Assembly (NCBI GenBank): GCA_026418295.1 | Contig: JAOABP010000004.1 | Span: forward strand, 1-64,000 | Length of the DNA stretch: 64,000 nucleotides | DNA from: Caldifarciminota bacterium | Lineage (GTDB): Bacteria > Hydrothermota > Tepidihabitantia > Tepidihabitantales > Tepidihabitantaceae | Direction of reading: 5' to 3' | Part shown: in pieces, positions 53,723-62,670 of the stretch | Layout of the letters: every line of letters begins with the position of its first letter | Numbering within the stretch: position 1 is the first letter of the stretch | The notes under the pieces: model-generated | Told to the model about the DNA's origin: nothing | The model's database searches: none | What the model saw: only the letters and a program-made list of their open reading frames with translations | Translations under genes and position numbers: made by a program

Positions 53723-54301
53723 ATGAAGGACGACCTGGGTGCAATTCTGCGAAGGTATGGCGTCCTTCGAACCGGCCACTTTCTTTTGACATCCGGACTG
53801 CATTCAGACCGGTATTTTGAAAAATTCCGCATCCTCGAACAACCCAGGCTTTGTGAACTGTTTGCACGGTTAATTGCGGATCATTATCGCCCAGCCGGAG
53901 CCACAATCGTCTGCGGACCGACTACCGGTGGTGCAATCATTGCCTATGAAGTTGCCCGCCAGCTTGATACCCGCTGTATCATCGCTGAAAAATCGGAGAC
54001 CGGCAGAAAAATCGGCCGGGGTTTTGTCATCACTCCCGCTGATCAGATTCTTGTTGTCGATGATGTTTTGACTACTGGAGGCTCAATTAGAGATACAATC
54101 GCCGCGTTACAGGCAACTGGTGCGGGCATTGTCGGCATTGGGGTATTTATCAACCGCAGTCATGGAGTTTCACTGCCTTATCCACTTTTCAGTGCCTACT
54201 CAGAACCACTCAGCACCTACGAACCCCAGCAATGTCCGCTCTGCCATGCCGGTTTACCGCTGGAAATCCCGGGCAGATCGGATAAAATTGAGCAGATTTA
54301 A
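53723..54301 (+). CDS. pyrE: Orotate phosphoribosyltransferase
   Basis: 192 residues. LLTSGLHSDRYFEKFRIL, GPTTGGAIIAYEVAR and the PRPP-binding motif ILVVDDVLTTGGSIRDTI identify the enzyme, which makes OMP from orotate and PRPP. It closes the order pyrK-pyrD-pyrF-pyrE. A short Cys pair near the C-terminus (QQCPLCHAGLPL) is seen in several thermophile and candidate-phylum homologues. GGGAGG lies 7 nt before the ATG, at the pyrF end. Confidence 0.95.
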   Translation: MKDDLGAILRRYGVLRTGHFLLTSGLHSDRYFEKFRILEQPRLCELFARLIADHYRPAGATIVCGPTTGGAIIAYEVARQLDTRCIIAEKSETGRKIGRGFVITPADQILVVDDVLTTGGSIRDTIAALQATGAGIVGIGVFINRSHGVSLPYPLFSAYSEPLSTYEPQQCPLCHAGLPLEIPGRSDKIEQI

Positions 54302-54302
54302 C

Positions 54303-54331
54303 TTGACAGAGAAACGGATATATTGTAAATT
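54303..54331 (+). promoter_or_regulatory. Promoter for the Pal/TolQ cluster (leadered)
   Basis: TTGACA (54303-54308), 17 nt, TAAATT (54326-54331). The leader of about 65 nt carries AAAGGAGG before the ATG. It directly follows the pyrE stop. Confidence 0.5.
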
Positions 54332-54401
54332 TATCCTAAATCAGTCGTCATAATGCAATTATAAGTGTGCAGTTTATTAACCAAGAGTAAAGGAGGAACA
54401 G

Positions 54402-54905
54402 ATGAAAACAGCACTGAAACTCACTACCCTGCTGTTAGGTATCTTCCTCATTCTGGCTGTCGGCGGCTGTCCTAAAAAATGTGTAAAGCCGGTCGCTGAG
54501 GAACCGGTCGTTGTCGAACAGCCGAAAGAGGAATCAGTAGTTGAAACAGCACCAAAAGTTACTCTGAACCTGCAGACGATTTACTTTGACTTTGACAAAT
54601 CAGAAATCCGGCCTGGTGATGCTCAGATTCTCCAGCGGAATGCTGATCAGATCAAACAGGCAGTCAATCAGGGACAGAAATTTACCGTTACGATTGAGGG
54701 GCACTGCTGTCCGATCGGAACTTCAGAATATAACATGGCGCTGGGTCAGCGCCGGGCAGAAGCAGCCAAGGCATATCTGGTGAAACTGGGTGTTGACGGC
54801 TCAATCCTCAACACCATCAGTTACGGTGAAGAACGGCTGGTTACAACAGATGAGGCTCAATATCATCTTAACCGGCGGTGTGAGTTCAAGGTTTCAGAAA
54901 AGTAA
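54402..54905 (+). CDS. Pal-like OmpA-domain lipoprotein with Cys-rich binding loop
   Basis: 167 residues. The signal peptide ends with lipobox AVGGC (Cys23), then a proline/acidic linker and an OmpA-like peptidoglycan-binding domain: IYFDFDKSEIRPGDAQIL, TVTIEGHCCPIGTSEYNMALGQRRAEAAKAYLVKLGV, ISYGEERLV, NRRCEFKV. The usual loop GHTDxxGT or GHCDERGT reads GHCCPIGT, so the Asp that binds diaminopimelate in OmpA/Pal is replaced by Cys. Mature Cys residues include C27 (CPKKC), the CC pair and the RRC near the end, so a disulfide is possible. AAAGGAGG precedes the ATG. It opens the Tol/Pal-like cluster. Confidence 0.9.
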   Translation: MKTALKLTTLLLGIFLILAVGGCPKKCVKPVAEEPVVVEQPKEESVVETAPKVTLNLQTIYFDFDKSEIRPGDAQILQRNADQIKQAVNQGQKFTVTIEGHCCPIGTSEYNMALGQRRAEAAKAYLVKLGVDGSILNTISYGEERLVTTDEAQYHLNRRCEFKVSEK

Positions 54906-54922
54906 CGCTGATAAAATGCTTG

Positions 54923-55681
54923 ATGACAGCCAGTAGGTCTTTTTATCCTGCCGTTATCTCACTGGCGGCATCGGGCCTGCTGGCTGTCATGTGTTTTCCC
55001 GGTTGCGCTCTGCAACGTGAGTATGTCCGCCGTGGTCTGCTGCTGGATTCAATTAATCTCCAGCTCCAACGTATTGAACAACAACAACAACTGCAGTACA
55101 AGGAACTTATCCAGTCCCGGGCTGAGGTACTGACGCTGATTGAACAACTGGAGAACCGGATCGGAGAAGTGGATGCTGAACTGGGAGATATTGAGGACCG
55201 GATTGAAAGAATTGGCCGGCGGTTAGGCGCCTGGCAGGGCACTCTGCTTGCTGATAGTCTCAACTCTCAACCCGCAATCACCAAGGCGGACAGCTCAGTA
55301 GCCCGCCTCGACCCGGACGTGATTTACAACACAGCATATCTTGATTTCACCCGGACTAACTATCAGGTAGCGATTACCGGCTTCCGCCGATTCATCCAAC
55401 TCTTTCCCTCGAGTGATCTTGCCGACAATGCCCAGTACTGGATTGGCGAATGCTTCTACTCCTTAAATCAGTTAGATAGTGCGTTAACAGAATTTAACCG
55501 GGTCCGGGAAAAATATCCTGATGGTAACAAGGTGCCGGCTGCGCTTTATAAGATGGGACTGATCTATCAGCTTCTTGGTAAAGGTGCGCTGGCAAAAGCT
55601 AAATTTGAAGAAATCGTTTCCGGATTTCCTGACAGTCCGGAGGCAAAACTGGCGCAGGAGCGCCTGAAAAACTGGCGCTGA
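54923..55681 (+). CDS. CpoB/YbgF-like periplasmic TPR protein with coiled coil
   Basis: 252 residues from ATG 54923; the track adds one upstream TTG codon. Signal peptide with lipobox FPGC, so probably a lipoprotein. A Gln-rich coiled coil follows (INLQLQRIEQQQQLQYKEL...EQLENRIGEVDAELGDIEDRIERI, residues about 40-105), and then three TPR repeats (YNTAYLDFTRTNYQVAITGFRRFIQLFPSSDLADNAQYWIGECFYSLNQLDSALTEF...). This is the YbgF/CpoB architecture normally found beside pal and tolQRAB, as here. It has no obvious Shine-Dalgarno. Confidence 0.85.
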   Translation: MTASRSFYPAVISLAASGLLAVMCFPGCALQREYVRRGLLLDSINLQLQRIEQQQQLQYKELIQSRAEVLTLIEQLENRIGEVDAELGDIEDRIERIGRRLGAWQGTLLADSLNSQPAITKADSSVARLDPDVIYNTAYLDFTRTNYQVAITGFRRFIQLFPSSDLADNAQYWIGECFYSLNQLDSALTEFNRVREKYPDGNKVPAALYKMGLIYQLLGKGALAKAKFEEIVSGFPDSPEAKLAQERLKNWR

Positions 55682-55691
55682 TCACTACCTG

Positions 55692-56408
55692 ATGGCAGGC
55701 CAGAGTTTTTTTGCCCCGTTTCTCAATGCCGGTCTATTTGCCCTGATCATCCTCATCATTCTCTTTCTGATGTCGATCATTTCGTGGGCGATATTCTTCC
55801 GCAAAATCCGTCAATTCCGCCGGGCACGTTCCCAAACTCGTGCCTTACTGGAGAATTTCAACATCCGTCGTGAATTAACCAACCTTTCCGAGCTCTCAAA
55901 ACTCTTCCCGGCATCGCCGCTCGTTCCACTCCTGACTGCAGCCATTGAAGAATGGCAGGTGCTCAAGAATGAATTTTTCAACCACAACCGTGAAGATAAT
56001 CTGAATCTGCTTGTACCAAACATTACCGAAGCAATGGAACGGGCAGCTTCCCGAACCCTTGAACAGCTTGAAAGTTCATTGCCATTTCTGGCAATCACCA
56101 CCATGGTAGCACCTTTTCTCGGTCTGTTGGGCACAGTCCAGGGAGTATTGAGAACATTCCTTTCGCTTCGAGGCGCTCAACTCCCAACTCTGCAATTAAT
56201 CGCACCGGGTATATCGGACGCACTGGTGACAACGGTAATGGGACTTTTGGTAGCAATACCAGCTGCGCTGTTTTACAACTATTTTGTCGGACAGGCAAGA
56301 AATCTGGAGGGCGAAATGGACCGGTTTATATCTGAACTAACGGGGATTTTCCGCCTTGAGGCCTGCCGTGTATCTTCACTTGAAAATCAAGATACCGATG
56401 CAAAATAA
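55692..56408 (+). CDS. TolQ/ExbB/MotA family proton-channel protein
   Basis: 238 residues with three transmembrane helices. The first is FALIILIILFLMSIISWAIFFRKI; the signature pair is LPFLAITTMVAPFLGLLGTVQGVLRTF and ISDALVTTVMGLLVAIPAALFYNYFV, which matches TolQ/ExbB. With an ExbD/TolR partner it forms the proton-driven motor that energises a TonB/TolA-type protein across the periplasm. Its stop overlaps the ExbD start by 11 nt. Confidence 0.92.
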   Translation: MAGQSFFAPFLNAGLFALIILIILFLMSIISWAIFFRKIRQFRRARSQTRALLENFNIRRELTNLSELSKLFPASPLVPLLTAAIEEWQVLKNEFFNHNREDNLNLLVPNITEAMERAASRTLEQLESSLPFLAITTMVAPFLGLLGTVQGVLRTFLSLRGAQLPTLQLIAPGISDALVTTVMGLLVAIPAALFYNYFVGQARNLEGEMDRFISELTGIFRLEACRVSSLENQDTDAK

Positions 56409-56817
56409 ACTCACCCGACGACCTCGTCTTAAATTTCTTGCTGAAATGAACATTACTTCTCTGGCTGATGTCAGTTTTACTCTGATGATCATCTTCCTGA
56501 TCGCTGGTGTATCAACTGCGCTCAGCCGACAGCAGGGCATCGACCTCGAACTTCCCCGGACTTCTCACCCTCAACCCCAGTCACAAGCAGGGCTGGTAAT
56601 TTCTGTAAAAGCTGACGGGCAAATTTTCATCAACACCAAATCAGTCTCCCTTGCCAGTTTCGGCAAGGCGCTGGCAGCCACACTTGCCCAGAACGAATAT
56701 CACCAGGTTTATCTTCACGCTGACCGTCGCGTTGACTATGGTACGATAATGGAAATTCTCGGTATCATCCGGGAACAGGGAATCTCGAACATCGGCCTTA
56801 CTGCGCTGCCAAAATAA
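56398..56817 (+). CDS. ExbD/TolR family biopolymer transport protein
   Basis: 139 residues from ATG 56398, inside the end of the TolQ gene; the track start at 56356 is too far upstream. One N-terminal helix contains the essential Asp (LADVSFTLMIIFLIAGV), preceded by NITSL. The periplasmic domain has LVISVKADGQIFINTKSVSL and VYLHADRRVDYGTIMEILGIIREQGISNIGLTAL, standard for ExbD/TolR. Confidence 0.92.
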   Translation: MQNKLTRRPRLKFLAEMNITSLADVSFTLMIIFLIAGVSTALSRQQGIDLELPRTSHPQPQSQAGLVISVKADGQIFINTKSVSLASFGKALAATLAQNEYHQVYLHADRRVDYGTIMEILGIIREQGISNIGLTALPK

Positions 56818-56830
56818 GCCATTCAGCCTG

Positions 56831-57409
56831 ATGAAACGTGAGTTATTAATATCCTTTGCCGGTCATATTGGAATCCTGATCTTCATCGGCATAGCGAGTG
56901 GCTTCCGGCAGCAACGCCGTGATTCACTCCGACCTTCAATAATTACAGTTCAAATCCTGCGCGGTCACGAACCGGCAACCGGAAAATCTGAGCCGGCAAC
57001 GCAACTTCTGCAAACGTCTCCCAAACCGGTGACATCAAAAAAGACGCCGGGAAAACCGAAAAATACCTCTCCCCCGAAAACCGAAGTAATCCGAGGCGCC
57101 GGACTCGGTGCTAGGATTGAAGGAGCATCCGCCCTCGGATACAATTTTTATCTTCAGCAGATGCTGGAACGAATTGCCAGCAACTGGCAGGACCCTTATT
57201 CAGGCAATGCAAGAAATATCAAAACAACCGTGGCCTTTGTCATTGAACGCAGCGGACTTATTTCTGATATAAAAATTGAAAATGGCTCGGGCGATCCATT
57301 ATTTGACGAGTCCTGTCTCCGGGCGGTGATAATCACAAAGAAATTGCCACCGCTTCCTGACGAATTCACTGCCCCCCGGCTCAAGATTCATCTGGAATTT
57401 GAACGATAG
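56831..57409 (+). CDS. TonB/TolA-like energy transducer
   Basis: 192 residues. One N-terminal anchor ([21 protein letters not shown]), then a Pro/Lys/Thr-rich linker (residues about 45-90), then a compact C-terminal domain ([65 protein letters not shown]) of the TonB_C fold. It stands where TolA would be in a tol operon. Its C-terminal domain resembles TonB/TolA of candidate-phylum genomes, so I leave the choice open. It is the third member of the motor with the two preceding genes. Confidence 0.87.
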   Translation: MKRELLISFAGHIGILIFIGIASGFRQQRRDSLRPSIITVQILRGHEPATGKSEPATQLLQTSPKPVTSKKTPGKPKNTSPPKTEVIRGAGLGARIEGASALGYNFYLQQMLERIASNWQDPYSGNARNIKTTVAFVIERSGLISDIKIENGSGDPLFDESCLRAVIITKKLPPLPDEFTAPRLKIHLEFER

Positions 57410-57437
57410 AAAATGTATTAATGAAAGGAGTCAAAAT

Positions 57438-57986
57438 ATGATCGGCATAATAATTGCAATCATCGCAGGATTGCTCATTCTTTTAGTAATTGGCAGCTAC
57501 AATCTGCTGGTAAGCAGTCGGAACCGGGTCAAAAACGGCTGGCATCAGATTGATGTCCAGCTGAAACGCCGGATTGATCTCATCCCCAACCTTGTGGAAA
57601 CAGTCAAAGCTTACGCTGCCCACGAGCGCGAGGTTTTTGAAAAAATTGCCGAGGCCCGAAATCAAGCAATCAACGCCCGCGGTCCCGGAGAGGCTGCCCG
57701 CGCAGACAGCCAGCTGACCTCTACACTGAAAACTCTCTTTGCGCTGGTCGAAAATTATCCGGACCTCAAAGCGAATCAGAACTTTATGCGGCTCCAGGAA
57801 GAACTCACTCATACTGAAAACAAAATTGCCTTTGCCCGTCAGTTCTACAATGATGTCGTCCTAGACTACAACAACCGCGTTCAAATGTTCCCTACTAACA
57901 TCATTGCCGCACTCTTCCGTTTTCAGCCTGCGGAATTTTATGAAATTCCTGAAACCGAAAGGGAAGTTCCCAAAGTTAGTTTCTGA
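57438..57986 (+). CDS. LemA family protein
   Basis: 182 residues from ATG 57438, which has AAAGGAG 7 nt upstream; the track start at 57399 is in the previous gene's tail. One N-terminal helix ([21 protein letters not shown]) and the LemA helical domain: [74 protein letters not shown] and [20 protein letters not shown]. Function is not firmly known; it is regularly encoded beside HtpX, as here. Confidence 0.94.
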   Translation: MIGIIIAIIAGLLILLVIGSYNLLVSSRNRVKNGWHQIDVQLKRRIDLIPNLVETVKAYAAHEREVFEKIAEARNQAINARGPGEAARADSQLTSTLKTLFALVENYPDLKANQNFMRLQEELTHTENKIAFARQFYNDVVLDYNNRVQMFPTNIIAALFRFQPAEFYEIPETEREVPKVSF

Positions 57987-57994
57987 AATATCTG

Positions 57995-58918
57995 ATGACC
58001 GGCCACTTCCATCTCTATCAGCTGATTAGCCGAAACAAACTTAAGTCAGCGATATTCATCATTGCATTAAGTGTTCTACTTGGACTTGCTGGTTATACAC
58101 TGGGATATCTGCTGAACTGGGGTATTGAAGCTTACATCCTGATGGGTATCTTTATTATCTTTTACAATCTGCTCCTGTATTACACATCCGACAAACTTGC
58201 GCTGGCAGTAAATCGTGCCCGGCCCGCTTCGGCGGACGAATATTATGAGTTACACAACGTTGTTGAAGAGGTCGCACTGGCGGCCGGTATCCCCAAACCC
58301 CGCGTCTATGTCGTCGACGACGAAGCACCCAATGCCTTTGCCACCGGCCGTAACCCGGAAAATGCGTCAGTCGCAGTCACAACCGGACTGCTGCAACTAA
58401 TGAACCGTGAAGAGCTTCAGGGAGTAATAGCTCATGAAGTCGCCCACATTCGCAACTATGATATTCTGCTGATGACTATTGTTGCCATAATGGGAGGACT
58501 GCTGATTCTTTTCCGCGATATCATATTTCGCTGGGGGGTGTTTGCTGGAACTGGCCGGCGCCGTGACGACTCACGACGGAGTAGCGGTCAACTGGGCCTA
58601 ATCCTCCTGCTTGTCGGCGTGGTACTGGCTCTAATCTCCCCGATACTGATTGCCCTACTACGGGCAGCTGTTTCCCGTGAACGGGAATACCTCGCCGATG
58701 CCACCGGTGCCTATATCGTGCGTAACCCCTACGGCTTGGCTAATGCACTCCGCAAAATCGGCGGTTGGACAGGCAGACTGAAAATTGCATCTGACGCTAC
58801 AGCTCACATGTTTACTGCGAATCCCTTCGGCAAAGACCGCAATGCGAAAAACAATCTCTTCGCCACACACCCGCCCTTGGAAGAAAGAATTAGCAGACTG
58901 GAACAGTTAACTTTTTAA
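57995..58918 (+). CDS. htpX: HtpX-like membrane zinc metalloprotease
   Basis: 307 residues, M48B family. Two N-terminal helices, then PRVYVVDDEAPNAFATGRNPENASVAVTTGLLQLMNREEL, the zinc site HEVAHIRNYD, further helices, and REREYLADATGA supplying the third ligand (Glu). It degrades misfolded inner-membrane proteins with its active site in the cytoplasm. It begins 8 nt after lemA and ends 32 nt from the convergent dnaE. Confidence 0.95.
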   Translation: MTGHFHLYQLISRNKLKSAIFIIALSVLLGLAGYTLGYLLNWGIEAYILMGIFIIFYNLLLYYTSDKLALAVNRARPASADEYYELHNVVEEVALAAGIPKPRVYVVDDEAPNAFATGRNPENASVAVTTGLLQLMNREELQGVIAHEVAHIRNYDILLMTIVAIMGGLLILFRDIIFRWGVFAGTGRRRDDSRRSSGQLGLILLLVGVVLALISPILIALLRAAVSREREYLADATGAYIVRNPYGLANALRKIGGWTGRLKIASDATAHMFTANPFGKDRNAKNNLFATHPPLEERISRLEQLTF

Positions 58919-58950
58919 CCGCTATCAATAAAGATCCGGCCCTGCAAAAA

Positions 58951-61900
58951 TCAGACCGAACGATTTGTTGAAGCAACCGCAGACTGCTGACTAAACTGGA
59001 GAGTTCCCGACAACCTTAAACGATCCTGCCCCAGCAGCCTTACCAGTTCCTTTATAAGCTTATCTTCAATTCGCACCGAATACTCCTTGAGGCGCAACTT
59101 GCGCTTGGTTCCGTCAGTATTGGTAATAATAAGATAAACCGGGATTCTACCAGGATACTGTTTTAGCGCAACTTTGACTTCTGCGGTTTTTGACTGAGTC
59201 AATTCCTCAATCGGCAACTCAATAAACAGTCCCGAGATCAAATCGCGGGCTTGTGAAAATTCAATAAATCCGGTCGCCCAGAGTTGAACCATTCCCGCTT
59301 TATCACCAGATTTTCCTTCACCTGATGGAGAACCGGCGCGTGGTTTTATCCGCCCCTGGACAATCACCAGCTTATCCTTTACTAACAATTCTCGGTACTT
59401 CTCCAACAGATCGGAAAAAACCATTACCTCCAACGATGAGTTAAAATCCTCAATTGTTAATACCAGATAATCGCGATTGCGCTTATCTTTTCGACTTCTT
59501 CTATCAGTAATGATACCGCCGATCGCTACGAGCTCGTTTTCTCCTCGTACTCCGACCTCCTCAATCGGCAGCAAATTCAACGCCTGATACTCCAGTTGAT
59601 ACTTTCGCAACGGATGGGAGGAAAAATAAAAGCCGAATGCTTCCTTCTCCCATGAGAGAACGTTTACGTCGTCATCTTCCTCAAATGTCAATTCCTTCCC
59701 TGCACAATCTGCACTGTCGACCGCAGTTTCAAATAAATTGAACTGCCTGTCCAAATAAAATAGCTTTTCCGAAGCTGCTTTGCTAATTTCCTTATCAATG
59801 CTATTCAAAAGTTTGGCTCGGCTGGCTTCAAAACAGTTGAAAGCCCCAGCCTTGATTAGTGCTTCAATCGCCTTCCGGTTCACTCTGCCTCGTAATCGAA
59901 TAAGGAAATCCAGCAGGTTTTTAAAATGCCCGCGTTCACTGCGCTCCCGGACAATTGCTTCTGCAGCACCGACCCCCACATTTTTTAAACCGGCCAGCCC
60001 GTAACGAACATTATTGCCTTCCACGGTAAAATTGACATCGCTCGCATTAATATCTGGTGGTAAAATTTTTATACCCATTCGTCTGGCTTCGGTAACAAAA
60101 CTGGCAAGTTTATCAAAATTACCCAACTCACTAGTCAGAGTAGCAGCAATAAACTCTACCGGATAATTGGCTTTAAGATAGGCAGTAAGGTAAGAAAGAT
60201 AGGCATAGCCGGCTGCATGTGACTTGTTAAAACCATACCCGGCAAATTTCTCGAGTAGTTCAAAAATTTTCGCTGCCTTTTCCCGGGGAATTCCGGCATG
60301 TCTCCAGCACCCGTTGATAAATGTCTCCCGTTGTGCTGCCATTTCCTCCGGTTTCTTCTTTCCCATGGCCCTACGGAGTACATCTGCCTGTGCCAGCGTA
60401 TAGCCGGCAAGAACCTGAGCCGCCTGCATCACCTGTTCCTGATAAATCATTATTCCGAAAGTTTCCTTGCACACTGGTTCCAGGAGCGGATGATCATACT
60501 CGATCGGAACAAAACCATTTTTCCGGGCAACATATTTCGGAATCAGATCCATCGGCCCCGGACGGTAAAGAGCGATAAGTGCAATAATATGCTCCAGACG
60601 CTCCGGTCGCGTCTTCTTACAAAGATCCCTCATCCCGGCACTTTCCAGCTGAAAAACGCCAACTGTTGCCCCCTGTTGCAGCAGTTCATAGGTTGCCCGG
60701 TCCTCATAACTTACATTCCGGATCGAAAATTCATTTACTCGCTGTTTTATCAGTTTTTCTGCTTCATCGATAACGGTCAATGTACGTAACCCCAGGACAT
60801 CCATCTTCAATAACCCGATGTCATCGAGCGTATACATATCATACTGGGTACATACATCTGCACCGGGGGCTTTGTATAGGGGAACGAGCTCCAACAGTGG
60901 ACGGGGAGTAATAACAACCGCTGAGGCATGTACCGAGGCATGACGGTTTAATCCTTCAATTTTCTTGGCGATATTCCAAAGTTCCTGATACACCGGTTGG
61001 GAACGGATAATCATTGCCAATTCCGTCACCTCTCGCTCCGCATTTTCCAAATCCATTCCTGGCGGAATTAATTTGGCAATCTGATCCGCCTCAGCAATCG
61101 AGATATCCAATACCCGGGCAACATCCCTGACTGCCTGTCGCGCTTGCATAGTTCCAAAAGTAATGATTTGTGCCACTGAATCGTTACCATACCGGTTACG
61201 AATGTATTCAATCACTTCTCCCCGTCGTGCATCTGCAAAATCAACATCAACATCTGGGAGGGTAATTCTCTCCGGAGATAGAAACCGTTCAAACAGAAGC
61301 CCATAGCGTATCGGATCAATCTCAGTGACCCCCAGACAATACAGCACCAGTGACCCACCGGCTGAACCGCGCCCGGGACCAACTGGAATACCCTGATTGC
61401 GGGCATATTCAATAATATCCCGGACAATAAGAAAGTACCCGGCAAATCCCATCTTCTGAATAACCGACAGCTCGTACTCAAGCCGGTCTGTATGTTCCCG
61501 CGTTACTTTGGAATACCGTTTTTTCAATCCTTCGTGAGCAAGATATCTGAGGTATTCAAACTCATCACGGTAAGGCATGGGCGGTTTGAAAGCAGGCAGA
61601 TGAAATCTGCGACTTTCAATATCCAGGACCAGTTCACAACGCTCAGCAACCATACGGGTATTCTTAACTGCTGAAGGTAATTCCTGAAAGAGTTTTTCCA
61701 TCTCCGCTCCTGACCGGAGATAGTAACCACTGGCATTTAAACGTAGCCGATCCTTGTCTTTTAGGCGCTTCCCGGTCTGAATGCACAACAAAACATCCTG
61801 AGCCCGGGCATCATCGGATTTTAAATAATGACAGTCATTGGTTGCAACAAGAGGAATATCCAGCGCCTTTGCCAATTCAGCAACATGAGGCAGAATTTTT

Positions 61901-62475
61901 TCCTGTTCTGGTAAACCAGTCCGCATTACCTCAAGATAGAAATTTTCTGATCCAAATATCTCCTGATAGGTCGCAGCTGACGCCATTGCTGTCTGCAGAT
62001 CGTCGTGCAGGATATACCAGTTCACCTCACCTTTCAAGCACCCGGACAGTGCAATCAGACCTTCATGATATCTGCTTAAGAGCTCTTTATCAACCCGCGG
62101 TTTGTAATAAAATCCTTCCAGATAACCCAGAGAAACGAGTTTAATTAAATTGTGATATCCTGTTTCATTTTTGCACAGAAGAGTAAGGTGAAAGCTGGCT
62201 TCGGGAATATCACTCCTGATTTCCCGCTCGCGACGATCCCGAGGGGCAACATACACTTCAGCACCGATTATCGGCTTTAAACCGACATTCCGTGCCGCCT
62301 TGTAGAATTTAACCGCCCCAAACATATTGCCATGATCAGTTAAAGCCAGTGCCGTCATCCCCATTTCCTTTGCTCGCAGTACCAGCTCTTCAATCTTAGA
62401 GGCTCCATCAAGAAGGCTGTATTCAGAATGGACGTGGAGATGAATAAAATCGGCGCCTTGTATTTTAGGGGGCAT
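58951..62475 (-). CDS. dnaE: DNA polymerase III alpha subunit (DnaE)
   Basis: 1174 residues from ATG 62475 (MPPKIQGADFIHLHVHSEYS); the track's TTG at 62505 falls inside the promoter. The PHP domain keeps its metal ligands: HVHSEYSLLDGA, TDHGNMF, GAEVYVA, FHLTLLC, LSGCLKGE and NDCHYL. Polymerase palm motifs are GPGRGSAGGSLVLYCLGVTEIDP and LPDVDVDFAD; GFNKSHAAGYAYLSYLTAYLKANYP is the usual DnaE segment. Helix-hairpin-helix (AGLKNVGVGAAEAIV) and OB-fold (AIGGIITDRRSRKDKRNRDYLVLTIED) domains follow. TTGACA-17-TATATA ends 8 nt before the ATG without a Shine-Dalgarno, so the replicative polymerase mRNA is predicted leaderless. Confidence 0.97.
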   Translation of the reverse strand: MPPKIQGADFIHLHVHSEYSLLDGASKIEELVLRAKEMGMTALALTDHGNMFGAVKFYKAARNVGLKPIIGAEVYVAPRDRREREIRSDIPEASFHLTLLCKNETGYHNLIKLVSLGYLEGFYYKPRVDKELLSRYHEGLIALSGCLKGEVNWYILHDDLQTAMASAATYQEIFGSENFYLEVMRTGLPEQEKILPHVAELAKALDIPLVATNDCHYLKSDDARAQDVLLCIQTGKRLKDKDRLRLNASGYYLRSGAEMEKLFQELPSAVKNTRMVAERCELVLDIESRRFHLPAFKPPMPYRDEFEYLRYLAHEGLKKRYSKVTREHTDRLEYELSVIQKMGFAGYFLIVRDIIEYARNQGIPVGPGRGSAGGSLVLYCLGVTEIDPIRYGLLFERFLSPERITLPDVDVDFADARRGEVIEYIRNRYGNDSVAQIITFGTMQARQAVRDVARVLDISIAEADQIAKLIPPGMDLENAEREVTELAMIIRSQPVYQELWNIAKKIEGLNRHASVHASAVVITPRPLLELVPLYKAPGADVCTQYDMYTLDDIGLLKMDVLGLRTLTVIDEAEKLIKQRVNEFSIRNVSYEDRATYELLQQGATVGVFQLESAGMRDLCKKTRPERLEHIIALIALYRPGPMDLIPKYVARKNGFVPIEYDHPLLEPVCKETFGIMIYQEQVMQAAQVLAGYTLAQADVLRRAMGKKKPEEMAAQRETFINGCWRHAGIPREKAAKIFELLEKFAGYGFNKSHAAGYAYLSYLTAYLKANYPVEFIAATLTSELGNFDKLASFVTEARRMGIKILPPDINASDVNFTVEGNNVRYGLAGLKNVGVGAAEAIVRERSERGHFKNLLDFLIRLRGRVNRKAIEALIKAGAFNCFEASRAKLLNSIDKEISKAASEKLFYLDRQFNLFETAVDSADCAGKELTFEEDDDVNVLSWEKEAFGFYFSSHPLRKYQLEYQALNLLPIEEVGVRGENELVAIGGIITDRRSRKDKRNRDYLVLTIEDFNSSLEVMVFSDLLEKYRELLVKDKLVIVQGRIKPRAGSPSGEGKSGDKAGMVQLWATGFIEFSQARDLISGLFIELPIEELTQSKTAEVKVALKQYPGRIPVYLIITNTDGTKRKLRLKEYSVRIEDKLIKELVRLLGQDRLRLSGTLQFSQQSAVASTNRSV

Positions 62476-62483
62476 ATTATATT

Positions 62484-62512
62484 TATATATCCAACTTCTC
62501 TCCAAGTGTCAA
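62484..62512 (-). promoter_or_regulatory. Promoter for dnaE, predicted leaderless
   Basis: TTGACA (62512-62507), 17 nt, TATATA (62489-62484), 8 nt, ATG. The adjacent AT-rich stretch allows alternative -10 registers. Confidence 0.65.
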
Positions 62513-62670
62513 ACATAACACCCGCACACTGTCCTGAAGACTTATGTAAACAGCGAAAGCTCCCCCTCTGACTTGCTGACCAGCAATCAGCACCTGATCA
62601 GCTATTAATTGTCTACCGGAGGATATATTTGATTTGCCAGATTACCAAGCCTGGTTACGATAAAAATAAC

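Noticed and set aside
53067-53906. 279-codon minus-strand ORF over pyrF/pyrE
   Set aside because: Antisense to two confident enzymes, no promoter or Shine-Dalgarno, low-information protein.
62513-62670. Possible tRNA or small RNA between dnaE and the next gene
   Set aside because: No cloverleaf, no GTTCRA-type T-loop and no strong hairpin with T-tract seen by eye.
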